Below, one piece after another: positions 1-6,144 of a stretch of 6,228 nucleotides of DNA. Location: positions 1 to 6,228 of the forward strand of contig QMLZ01000181.1 of NCBI GenBank assembly GCA_003646995.1, given 5' to 3'. The position numbers and the translations under genes are program-made. The stretch's first letter is position 1; the number at the start of each line of letters is the position of its first letter. Below the pieces are notes generated by a model. It did not search any database. It saw nothing but the letters and a program-made list of their open reading frames with translations, and was not told the DNA's origin. The stretch is from Deltaproteobacteria bacterium (GTDB lineage: Bacteria > Desulfobacterota > DSM-4660 > Desulfatiglandales > Desulfatiglandaceae).

Positions 1-1
1 C

Positions 2-889
2 CGCCACCTTCTTTGGTTTCTAAAGATCATCCGCAAAGAGCGGCCTCACATTGTCCATGTTCATAGCCGGCGAGGGGCAGATCTTTGGGGAGGGGTGGCT
101 GCCCGACTCACCAATACCAAGGCCATCATCACAAGGCGAGTTGACAACCCTGAAATCCCCCTCCTGGCGAGAACCAAGTATAGCCTTTTTGAAAAGGTAA
201 TTACCATTTCAGAAGGTATAAAGAGAATACTTTTATTAGAAGGTATCCCCTCGGAGAAAATTGTCTGCATCCATAGTGCAGTGGATGTTGAGAAATACTC
301 AGGTCCCTGCAATAGGTCTTGGTTTTGCCGAGAGTTCTCAATTCCTCCAGACCACAAAACAGTTGGAATGATCGCTCAATTCATCCCACGGAAGGGTCAT
401 CGCTATCTCGTGGAAATCATACCCGAAATTCTCGCACTCTACCACAAGGTCCACTTCATCTTTTTCGGCAAAGGCCCGCTGAGGGAACATATCGAAAGAT
501 TATGTATTGACAAGGGGATAAGAAATAATGTTGTATTTCCTGGTTTTCGTGATGACCTCCATCGGATCCTTCCGTGCCTTGATATCCTAGTGCATCCTGC
601 AACTATGGAAGGTTTGGGAGTGTCCCTTCTGGAGGGTTCGGCGGCAGGTATTCCAATCGTCGCTTTTAGTGCGGGAGGTATTCCAGAAGTGGTCATCCAA
701 AACAAAAATGGTTTCCTAGTGACTCCGGGAGACACAGAGCATCTAGCGCACGCTATTATAGATATCCTAAAGGACCCCAGCCTAGCCAGAAGACTTGGCG
801 CTTCAGGTAATAAACTGGTAAGGGAGTTCTTTTCAATAGATCGGATGGCATCCTCGTACATGGAAATTTACATAGCTCTTTCCAGCTAG
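2..889 (+). CDS. GT4 family glycosyltransferase, 5'-truncated by window edge (LPS core/O-antigen type)
   Basis: Partial gene: the frame is open from base 2 to the TAG at 887-889 (295 codons visible), so the true start lies upstream. The in-frame GTG at 95 is internal, because conserved sequence precedes it: HIVHVHSRRGADLWGG (partial residues 16-31) is the acceptor-side loop of a Rossmann-like GT-B N-domain. TRRVDNPE follows at 44-51 and ITISEGI at 67-73. The C-terminal nucleotide-sugar domain shows GMIAQFIPRKGH (basic RK at about 130-131), FFGKGP (about 154-159) and a canonical EX7E motif, EGLGVSLLE (E203 and E211), followed by the AAGIP and GGIPEVV turns. GT4 enzymes are retaining transferases; typical members have about 350-390 residues, so roughly 60-90 N-terminal residues are missing. 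It probably adds a sugar to LPS core or O-antigen at the cytoplasmic face. Sugar specificity cannot be read. The next gene follows after 65 bases on the same strand, consistent with an operon. Confidence 0.93.
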   Translation, partial: RHLLWFLKIIRKERPHIVHVHSRRGADLWGGVAARLTNTKAIITRRVDNPEIPLLARTKYSLFEKVITISEGIKRILLLEGIPSEKIVCIHSAVDVEKYSGPCNRSWFCREFSIPPDHKTVGMIAQFIPRKGHRYLVEIIPEILALYHKVHFIFFGKGPLREHIERLCIDKGIRNNVVFPGFRDDLHRILPCLDILVHPATMEGLGVSLLEGSAAGIPIVAFSAGGIPEVVIQNKNGFLVTPGDTEHLAHAIIDILKDPSLARRLGASGNKLVREFFSIDRMASSYMEIYIALSS

Positions 890-940
890 GAATAAGAAGC
901 CATTATTTATCTGCGCCTAAGAGAGGGCGGAGCAAAATTT

Positions 941-947
941 GGTGAGG
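941..947 (+). promoter_or_regulatory. Shine-Dalgarno that fixes a TTG start
   Basis: GGTGAGG lies 7 bases before the TTG at 955 and matches the GGTGA/GAGG part of the anti-16S consensus. An in-frame TGA at 943-945 sits inside this site, so no start further upstream is possible. Together these support TTG 955 as the start of the second glycosyltransferase. Confidence 0.6.
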
Positions 948-954
948 TTACGTC

Positions 955-2145
955 TTGAACAAGGTCCCCGCTTCATTAAACAAATCATTGAAGAGAAACC
1001 TAAGTTTGGCGCTTTTTTCTTGTGAGCTGAGTAGGCATACAGGGTGGGGTCGTTATACACTGGAAGTATGCTCTGCCCTTTATCGCCTTGGGATACGTTT
1101 CCAGCTCCACCTCCCTAAAAATCATGAGCTTGTGAAAAAGGTGGCTTTTAGTGAGTGTATCACATACGACCTTCCTCCCTTTTTCTTGTCAATAAAAGGA
1201 AAAATATTTAGGGGATTTTCTCTGTGGTATGCATCCCGCAGGATCCATGTACAAGAGAAGATTGTCCACAGCCTCGTGGAATTTCCCTACGGGCCGCTTG
1301 CGCGTTTTTGTTCCAAGAGATCTGGTCTCCCTTACGGAATAACATTACACGGAACTTATGCGGTAAAGCCCCTTGAGCGTGTCCCAGATAAATTGTTGTT
1401 TAGGTCAGCTTTAGCTAGGGCTAGATTTCTCATTTCCGTAAGCCGGTATACGGCTGAAAAGGTTCAAAACGCCTTTAAAACCGAGCTACCGGTGACCGTT
1501 ATAAACAACGGGGTTAACCTATCCAGCTTTTGTAGTAATCCAGAATCACTTCTATCTGGTCCAGACCCTGCTTTTGACAAGAAAGAGAAAATTATTCTTT
1601 CGGTGGGAGCCCTAAAGCCACGAAAGGGATTGCCTACTCTCTTGCGAGCCTTCAAAAAGGTTTTGCAGGTTGATCAGAATTGTAGGTTGGTCATCATTGG
1701 TGCGGGAAAGCTTTCTTCCTATAAGGAATTTGCGCATAAACTGGGAGTCTTGGAAAAAGTTACATTTATGGGAAAGGTGTCAGACTCCGTTCTGAAGAAA
1801 GCCTATCAAAGATGTGACATTTTTGTGCTCCTTCCCGAAGAAGATTTTAAAGGGCAGTTCGAAGGATTCGGCCTTGTGTACTTGGAAGCCAATGCGTATG
1901 GGAAACCAGTAGTAGGAACTAAATCTGGGGGAGTGCCTGACGCAATAAAGGACGGTGTAACTGGTATACTTGTACCTCCAAATAACCATCAAAAGGCTTA
2001 TGAAGCAATGGTCCGTCTGCTAAGAGACCCTGCGCTCAGAAAGCGTATGGGAGAAAAGGCAAAGAAATGGGCTCTTGGGCACGAATGGACGCTGGTCATT
2101 GACCAATATGTGCGCGTTTACCTAAACGCCCTCAAAGGAATCTGA
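955..2145 (+). CDS. GT4 family glycosyltransferase (mannosyltransferase-like GT-B)
   Basis: Complete gene of 396 codons, usual GT4 length, with a TTG start and TGA stop. The N-domain has the glycine-rich acceptor loop HTGWGRYTLE (residues 28-37) and the YGITLHGTY segment (127-135), then SVSRYTAEKV (161-170) and the interdomain INNGVNLSSF (183-192). The C-domain opens with ILSVGALKPRKG (214-225, basic residues in the donor-phosphate position), then RLVIIGAG (244-251), and a canonical EX7E motif, EGFGLVYLE (E303, E311), followed by AYGKPVV and SGGVPDAI. No signal peptide or membrane span is apparent, so it should act in the cytoplasm at the inner membrane. The GxGRY loop is common in mannosyl- and other hexosyl-transferases of O-antigen clusters, but the donor sugar is not determinable. 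TTG 988 and TTG 1006 are in-frame alternatives; 955 has the Shine-Dalgarno support. It lies between another GT4 and the ligase-like gene. Confidence 0.93.
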   Translation: MNKVPASLNKSLKRNLSLALFSCELSRHTGWGRYTLEVCSALYRLGIRFQLHLPKNHELVKKVAFSECITYDLPPFFLSIKGKIFRGFSLWYASRRIHVQEKIVHSLVEFPYGPLARFCSKRSGLPYGITLHGTYAVKPLERVPDKLLFRSALARARFLISVSRYTAEKVQNAFKTELPVTVINNGVNLSSFCSNPESLLSGPDPAFDKKEKIILSVGALKPRKGLPTLLRAFKKVLQVDQNCRLVIIGAGKLSSYKEFAHKLGVLEKVTFMGKVSDSVLKKAYQRCDIFVLLPEEDFKGQFEGFGLVYLEANAYGKPVVGTKSGGVPDAIKDGVTGILVPPNNHQKAYEAMVRLLRDPALRKRMGEKAKKWALGHEWTLVIDQYVRVYLNALKGI

Positions 2146-2201
2146 CAAGGTAAAATCTAGTGGCCTTGCTGGCTTCCACCCGAATCTAAGGGATTTATTC
2201 A

Positions 2202-2230
2202 TTGAAAATATTCAAAAAGTAATTTATTAA
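2202..2230 (+). promoter_or_regulatory. Candidate sigma-70-type promoter upstream of the ligase-like gene
   Basis: TTGAAA (2202-2207, 5 of 6 to the -35 consensus) and TATTAA (2225-2230, 4 of 6 to the -10 consensus) are separated by exactly 17 bases. They lie in an AT-rich stretch between two genes. A transcript would start near 2237, about 27 bases before the ATG at 2264. The -35 overlaps a small inverted repeat, TTGAA-AATA-TTCAA (2202-2215), which could be an operator or chance. This is pattern matching only. Confidence 0.35.
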
Positions 2231-2247
2231 AGCCTTCGCTCAGAGAC

Positions 2248-2252
2248 AAGGA
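2248..2252 (+). promoter_or_regulatory. Shine-Dalgarno deciding between GTG 2255 and ATG 2264
   Basis: AAGGA leaves only 2 bases to the GTG at 2255 but 11 bases to the in-frame ATG at 2264. The ATG is therefore preferred, although 11 is on the long side. A weaker GAG at 2243-2245 could serve the GTG with 9 bases of spacing, so the GTG is not excluded. Confidence 0.45.
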
Positions 2253-2263
2253 TAGTGAATCAA

Positions 2264-3562
2264 ATGGAACAAGGAAACATAACGGATAGACTTCGCTCGG
2301 GGGCAGAAATTTCTTTCTTAGTGTCCCTTTTTCTTTTTATCTCTATTTCGGCCGTTCAAAGAGGCGCCCTGACAACATTATTCCACCTTATGGTGGCCCT
2401 TTCATTGCTTTTTCCATTGATGAAAAATAGGAACCTCCCATGGCCTTTGATAAAACGGTTGAGCTATGGATTCCTTTTTTATGTGCTCAGTGCTGCTCTG
2501 AGTCTCATAAATACAAGCAACTGGCACACAGGGGACTGGTACTTCGGCAGGTATTACCGATTTCTCTTTGTCATTCCCGTGATCATTTTTGTGGCCAGAA
2601 CCAGAGCTGCCGTGGAAAAGTGGGTAATAGGGGGGGCAGTTGTTAGCTCATTAACCATGGCATATTACTCCCTGCACCAAATGATCTTCTCCGGGGTGAC
2701 AAGGGTGGGCCTTGCGGGCTACCTGAACCAAAACAGATACGGTGAAATCGGTTTTGTCAGTGCCCTTATCATACTGGTCGCCATATTGAGAGTTCCCATG
2801 AGGACCATGTTGAAGTTCACCTTGGTACTGCCCTTCGTTCTCGGCGTTTGCGGGGGCCTTTCTTCGGGATCCCGCGGCGCACTATTGGCCTTTGTGGCCA
2901 CCGGCCTTTTCTTGGCCTGGAAGTGCACCGACACCGTTTCTTTCAAAAAAAGACTCCGGGCGGTAGGTGCCTCCGTCTTGATCTTGGCGGTTCTCATATC
3001 TTCTCTCGTCTACTTCTCCCCTTACTGGCGGAAGCAAATACCCAGGCTGGCCAACGAGCCTTTACAGTATCTTTCTGGCCATTATGATTTTGAGGCTTCT
3101 TCGGTGCATGTAAGGATGCATTTGGCCCAGGGGGGGCTTCTTATTTGGAAAAAGCATCCTTTTATCGGAACTGGGCTCGGAGATATTGAAAATGATATGA
3201 AAGAACTTGTGAAGGCCAAGAAGCTTCCAGGGAATTTAACTTGGAGCAGGCTGCACAATTCTTATATTGACGTCTTGGCGCGATCTGGCATCATTGGATT
3301 ATTTGGGTTCTTGACGGGGGCTCTTTACATACCCTTTAGGACTTTCCTCACATGCTACAAAGAGACTGAAAAATCGTCCGAAAGAGCGTGGGCCTCTGTT
3401 TTAGGAATGGCATTGGTCTTTTTCTTCGCTGTGGACGGTGTAGCAAGTAGCTGCTTTTCCAATAAAGGCGTTTATGTCTATCTTGGCCTCCTTGGCCCTT
3501 TGTTGGGCCTCTCATTGAGGGAGAGACAAGTGGTGAAAATACTATCTCCAAACAGCGGTTGA
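2264..3562 (+). CDS. O-antigen ligase / polymerase family membrane protein (WaaL/Wzy_C-like)
   Basis: Polytopic inner-membrane protein of 432 residues from ATG 2264 (435 if GTG 2255 is used; positions below count from the GTG). About 11-12 hydrophobic spans can be drawn, roughly at 19-35, 37-56, 68-86, 100-114, 122-140, 164-180, 186-200, 206-222, 236-254, 343-362, 378-396 and 404-420. A large hydrophilic loop at about 255-342 is the expected periplasmic loop of this family. Family marks are GSRGALLAF (R207 at a membrane span), VRMHLA (R287) in the loop, HPFIGTGLGD (301-310) and HNSYIDVLARSGIIGLFG (H334) at the end of the loop. These Arg and His residues match the positions known to be needed in WaaL ligases. 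Known role of the family: transfer of undecaprenyl-diphosphate-linked glycan to lipid A-core (WaaL), or O-unit polymerisation (Wzy). The two cannot be separated safely by sequence. GT4 genes on both sides fit an LPS cluster. It may have its own promoter in the preceding gap. Confidence 0.85.
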   Translation: MEQGNITDRLRSGAEISFLVSLFLFISISAVQRGALTTLFHLMVALSLLFPLMKNRNLPWPLIKRLSYGFLFYVLSAALSLINTSNWHTGDWYFGRYYRFLFVIPVIIFVARTRAAVEKWVIGGAVVSSLTMAYYSLHQMIFSGVTRVGLAGYLNQNRYGEIGFVSALIILVAILRVPMRTMLKFTLVLPFVLGVCGGLSSGSRGALLAFVATGLFLAWKCTDTVSFKKRLRAVGASVLILAVLISSLVYFSPYWRKQIPRLANEPLQYLSGHYDFEASSVHVRMHLAQGGLLIWKKHPFIGTGLGDIENDMKELVKAKKLPGNLTWSRLHNSYIDVLARSGIIGLFGFLTGALYIPFRTFLTCYKETEKSSERAWASVLGMALVFFFAVDGVASSCFSNKGVYVYLGLLGPLLGLSLRERQVVKILSPNSG

Positions 3563-3644
3563 GCGGGGGCGTCGATCAGAGTACTCTTTTGCTCCCTTCG
3601 GTGGCCTGATGACGGGCTAAATGTAAATGGAGTAGATTTATAAA

Positions 3645-4742
3645 TTGGAGCCAACTGGAAAGAGACCTCGGATCGTATATATTGGAAGAACCCGGCTGCA
3701 TCGGAACCGTGCAAATCTCATCCAGACTCTTCATACGGTCTCGGCTATGGATAGTCTGGGAGCTGCGGTCACACTTTTTCTTCCCCCTTGGAAAAAAGGA
3801 ATCACGATACAGCAGAGATTGGACGAGCTGAGTATCACCACTCCCATTAGTGTCAAGCCTGCTCAATCATTGCATAGCCGCTGGAAAATATGGCCATTTA
3901 TCAGACTCCATCGGTCCATACTCAAGGAGGCAGATGCTATCTACACCCGTTCTCCAGAAGTAAGCGTGGCATTGTCGCGCGCAGAGCTTGCCCATTACCT
4001 CGAACTTCATGAAATAAGAAGGCTCCAAGAGAAAAACCTGCTGCAACAGATCATTGACAATTACAACAAGGGATTTATCAAGTGGATTCTTCCTATCAGC
4101 ACCTCTGCCGCAGAGGAACTCAAGAAGAGAGGTGCCAGAAAGGAAAGAATCTTGGTCAATCCATGTGGGGTCAATATAAAAGCATTCCAAAGCGTATCAC
4201 CTCTGGATGTTTCCAGGCTCGCCTTTCCTAGAATCCTTCATGCGGGACGGATTGGAAGCAATCGAGGACTCGAAATCCTGAAAAGCATTGCAAGGGAAAA
4301 CTTGGGAAAAGTCCTCCTCGTAGGGGAAAAAGACAAAGACTTCATCCCCAATAGATTTGTGAAACTCCTTTCCCCTGTTCCTCACAGAGACATCCCCAGG
4401 TTATACGATACCTCTGAAATAGTTCTCTTGCCTTACCAAAAAAACCTGGCAACTAGTAATGTTATGAGTCCTTTAAAGTTATTCGAAGCTATGGCTGCCG
4501 GCAGACCCGTCATTGCAAGCAACCTACCCTCATTAAGAGAAGTTTTGAAACACGAAGTGAACGCTCTGTTGGTAGAACCAGATAATATCCAGGAATGGAT
4601 CACAGCAGTCAAGAGATTGAAGGCAGATACTCACCTAGCCATGAAGCTGGCACATGCCCTGCGTCAAGAAGCCCCAAAATTCAGCTGGGAGGTGAGGGCG
4701 CGGAAAATCATCTCACTCATCATATCTGAACTTTCTTCTTAG
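3645..4742 (+). CDS. GT4 family glycosyltransferase, SPLKLFE subtype lacking the first Glu of EX7E
   Basis: Complete gene of 365 codons from a TTG start to a TAG stop. An in-frame TAG at 3633-3635 closes the frame just upstream, so TTG 3645 is the only usual start that keeps the first beta strand, PRIVYIGR (8-15). TGGAG at 3628-3632 is 12 bases away, a loose Shine-Dalgarno. The N-domain includes RNRANLIQTL (20-29) and YLELHE (118-123). Interdomain and C-domain signals are VNPCGVNIKAF (171-181), ILHAGRIGSNRGLEIL (197-212, with R207 where many members have Lys) and GKVLLVGEKD (221-230). SPLKLFEAMAAGRPVIASN spans 275-293. E281 is the conserved second Glu of EX7E; the first position is V273. From family knowledge this SPLKLFE form is a recurrent GT4 variant, so activity is not excluded. 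No membrane span or signal peptide is seen. Likely a cytoplasmic LPS/O-antigen glycosyltransferase with unknown substrate. Confidence 0.9.
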   Translation: MEPTGKRPRIVYIGRTRLHRNRANLIQTLHTVSAMDSLGAAVTLFLPPWKKGITIQQRLDELSITTPISVKPAQSLHSRWKIWPFIRLHRSILKEADAIYTRSPEVSVALSRAELAHYLELHEIRRLQEKNLLQQIIDNYNKGFIKWILPISTSAAEELKKRGARKERILVNPCGVNIKAFQSVSPLDVSRLAFPRILHAGRIGSNRGLEILKSIARENLGKVLLVGEKDKDFIPNRFVKLLSPVPHRDIPRLYDTSEIVLLPYQKNLATSNVMSPLKLFEAMAAGRPVIASNLPSLREVLKHEVNALLVEPDNIQEWITAVKRLKADTHLAMKLAHALRQEAPKFSWEVRARKIISLIISELSS

Positions 4743-4941
4743 CTTCTGCAGGGAAATCAATTGCCATTTGATGACACATGTGTAGTATGTTAGTGGTATC
4801 GTCGAACTTCATCATTGTGCTAAAACCCCTGATACCCTTGTGGCTAATCAAACTCAAAAATACATTGCAATTATTTGGAGCTGGCTCTAGAGAGAAAGAA
4901 GCGGAGAGGGCCTTTTTGACTTTTTGCCATTTATCATCCAT
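4720..4941 (-). CDS. Possible small gene of unknown function, convergent with the preceding glycosyltransferase
   Basis: On the minus strand an open frame runs from ATG at 4941 (or TTG at 4944) to a TGA at 4722-4720: 73 codons, beginning MDDKWQKVKKA and ending AEAKKKVQI. I do not recognise it. In its favour, it fills most of the only large gap in the cluster, its 3' end overlaps the neighbouring stop by just 23 bases, and its composition looks protein-like: a charged N-terminus, a VFLSLI hydrophobic strand, then a polar and helical second half containing ILHMCHQMA. Against it, there is no good Shine-Dalgarno (nearest GGAGA ends 19 bases upstream), it is short, and it opposes the operon. There is no signal peptide or membrane span. 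It could be a real orphan, a decayed remnant, or a chance open frame. Confidence 0.35.
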   Translation of the reverse strand: MDDKWQKVKKALSASFSLEPAPNNCNVFLSLISHKGIRGFSTMMKFDDTTNILHMCHQMAIDFPAEAKKKVQI

Positions 4942-5010
4942 CAAAAGCGGCGCCTAGGTATCTCCGGGAGCAAAACTGACCCCTTCGGCTTGGAAACTTG
5001 AGAGCAATAG
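4743..5010. other. Longest gap between + strand genes; no + strand gene seen
   Basis: This 268-base stretch has many stops in the + strand frames and no convincing + strand promoter or Rho-independent terminator (no GC-rich hairpin followed by a T-run). The minus-strand frame described separately occupies 4743-4941. The remaining bases, 4945-5010, form the leader of the next glycosyltransferase and end in a weak GAGAG Shine-Dalgarno at 5000-5004, 6 bases before its ATG. A 10-base palindrome, ACACATGTGT (4774-4783), is present but isolated. Confidence 0.5.
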
Positions 5011-6144
5011 ATGGTTAGCGTATTAGAAAATAGCAACAATAAATTGAGACCGGATATTTCTTTTTACGGATTTAGGGGTGGACCCGGAGGAATAAGCCTC
5101 ACGTTGATAAGCCTAATGAATGAAATGGCATGTTTGGGTTACAGGATCCACCTCTTGTTACACAACACTAGGGTTCCCGAAAAAAAATATGTTCATCCAT
5201 CCATAAGAACGGTCAAATTGCCCGATGGGGGGCTAATCAAACGCGCAAGGCATTTGTCTTACTACATTAAGGAATCCCAGCCAAAGGCAATGATCTCGGT
5301 CAGGGAGCCGGGAAACAGGGCGATAACATTAGCCAAGACTTTTTATAAGGCAAGATCCAAGGTGGTTTTCAGGGTAGGAATGCCCCTCACCACGGCATTG
5401 AAAAGGCGAGCGCTGGTAAAAAGGATGCTTCGGGCCGCATCAATCAGGTACTGCTACACACGGGCCGACATGATAATTGCAAATCATGTCAACGTTGCCG
5501 AAGACATTGCCCACAATACGGGAATCCCCATAGAAAACATTCCAGTCATCCCTAACGGAACCGTTTCAGCTTTTTTATATGAACAAGCAAAAGCAAATCC
5601 AGAACATCCTTGGTTAAACAGGAAGGAAGCTCCCGTCGTCTTGGGGATAGGAAGACTTGCCAGGCAGAAAGATTTTACAACCCTTATCAGGGCCTTCTGT
5701 GAACTCAAGAAAAAAATTAATGCCAGGCTTCTAATTCTAGGGGAAGGAAAGGAACGCATCTCACTGGCGGCCCTCATAGATCAGCTTGGCCTCACCGCCT
5801 CGGTAGATCTTTATGGTCATACGGACAACCCGTATGCTTTCCTTGCCAGAGCTGACCTTTTCGTGCTCTCATCTGTCTGGGAGGGTCTTCCTAACGCCCT
5901 TATAGAAGCCATGGCCCTTGGGATTTCATGTGTGGCTACAGATTGCAGAAGTGGGCCCCGCGAGATCCTAGAAAATGGTAAATACGGTCACCTGGTGCCT
6001 GTCGGCGACCACAGGACCATGGCGGATGCCATGTACCGTGCCCTCCTCCAGCCCCTTGATCCTGATTTCATCAGGTCCGGAGCATCCCGCTATGAAGCAG
6101 GCCTTTGCGCCCGAAGATACCTGGAGGCCTTGGATCTTGTCTAA
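5011..6144 (+). CDS. GT4 family glycosyltransferase with canonical EX7E and GPREIL motif
   Basis: Complete gene of 377 codons, ATG to TAA, with a weak GAGAG Shine-Dalgarno 6 bases upstream. The N-domain begins after a short polar leader with ISFYGFRGGPGGISLTL (16-32), the glycine-rich acceptor loop. Later come VVFRVGMPL (118-126) and ADMIIANHVNVAEDIA (152-167). The linker VIPNGTV (179-185) leads to the donor domain: VLGIGRLARQKDF (210-222, with R215 and K220 in the phosphate-binding positions), ARLLILGEGKER (238-249), VDLYGHTDNPYAFLARADLFV (265-285) and the EX7E motif EGLPNALIE (E291, E299). DCRSGPREILENGKYGHLVP (311-330) resembles the DCPSGPREIL form common in GT4 enzymes that transfer galactose or N-acetylhexosamines. 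That sugar hint is family inference, not proof. It is soluble or peripheral, with no signal peptide. Its 3' end overlaps the start of the next gene, so the two are probably cotranscribed and translationally coupled. Confidence 0.93.
   Translation: MVSVLENSNNKLRPDISFYGFRGGPGGISLTLISLMNEMACLGYRIHLLLHNTRVPEKKYVHPSIRTVKLPDGGLIKRARHLSYYIKESQPKAMISVREPGNRAITLAKTFYKARSKVVFRVGMPLTTALKRRALVKRMLRAASIRYCYTRADMIIANHVNVAEDIAHNTGIPIENIPVIPNGTVSAFLYEQAKANPEHPWLNRKEAPVVLGIGRLARQKDFTTLIRAFCELKKKINARLLILGEGKERISLAALIDQLGLTASVDLYGHTDNPYAFLARADLFVLSSVWEGLPNALIEAMALGISCVATDCRSGPREILENGKYGHLVPVGDHRTMADAMYRALLQPLDPDFIRSGASRYEAGLCARRYLEALDLV
6123..6127 (+). promoter_or_regulatory. Shine-Dalgarno inside the previous gene for a TTG-started gene
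   Basis: GGAGG lies within the last codons of the upstream glycosyltransferase, 9 bases before the TTG at 6137. It is the strongest Shine-Dalgarno match in the window and supports the start of the gene that runs off the right edge. Confidence 0.6.

Noticed and set aside
641..685. Near-identical 15-base direct repeat (641-655 and 671-685, one mismatch, 30 bases apart)
   Set aside because: Both copies are in frame and encode AAGIP and AGGIP in the conserved GT4 region after EX7E, so protein constraint and codon choice explain the similarity.
439..861. A 140-codon minus-strand open frame opposite the first glycosyltransferase
   Set aside because: It lies wholly inside a well-supported GT4 gene, has no recognisable domain, and looks like a shadow of the + strand codon pattern. 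The same applies to the other antisense frames at 61-357, 2719-2997, 3348-3551, 3576-3866, 3867-4190, 4197-4385, 5484-5777 and 5968-6168.
914..929. CGCC...GGCG hairpin in the gap between the first two genes
   Set aside because: Only four base pairs around an 8-base loop and no T-tract; too weak for a terminator.
3578..3587. AGAGTACTCT palindrome followed by a short T-run, as a possible terminator or operator
   Set aside because: A perfect palindrome without a loop makes a poor hairpin, it is not GC-rich, and only three further Ts follow. A 10-base palindrome is not rare enough to call as an operator on its own.
4795..4836. GGTATC...GATACC inverted repeat
   Set aside because: Six-base arms with a 30-base loop, no T-tract, and inside a possible coding frame; expected by chance.
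4865..4893. TTGCAA-17-TAGAGA as a possible promoter for the fourth complete glycosyltransferase
   Set aside because: The -10 match is poor (3 of 6) and it lies more than 100 bases from the start codon inside the minus-strand frame; not convincing.
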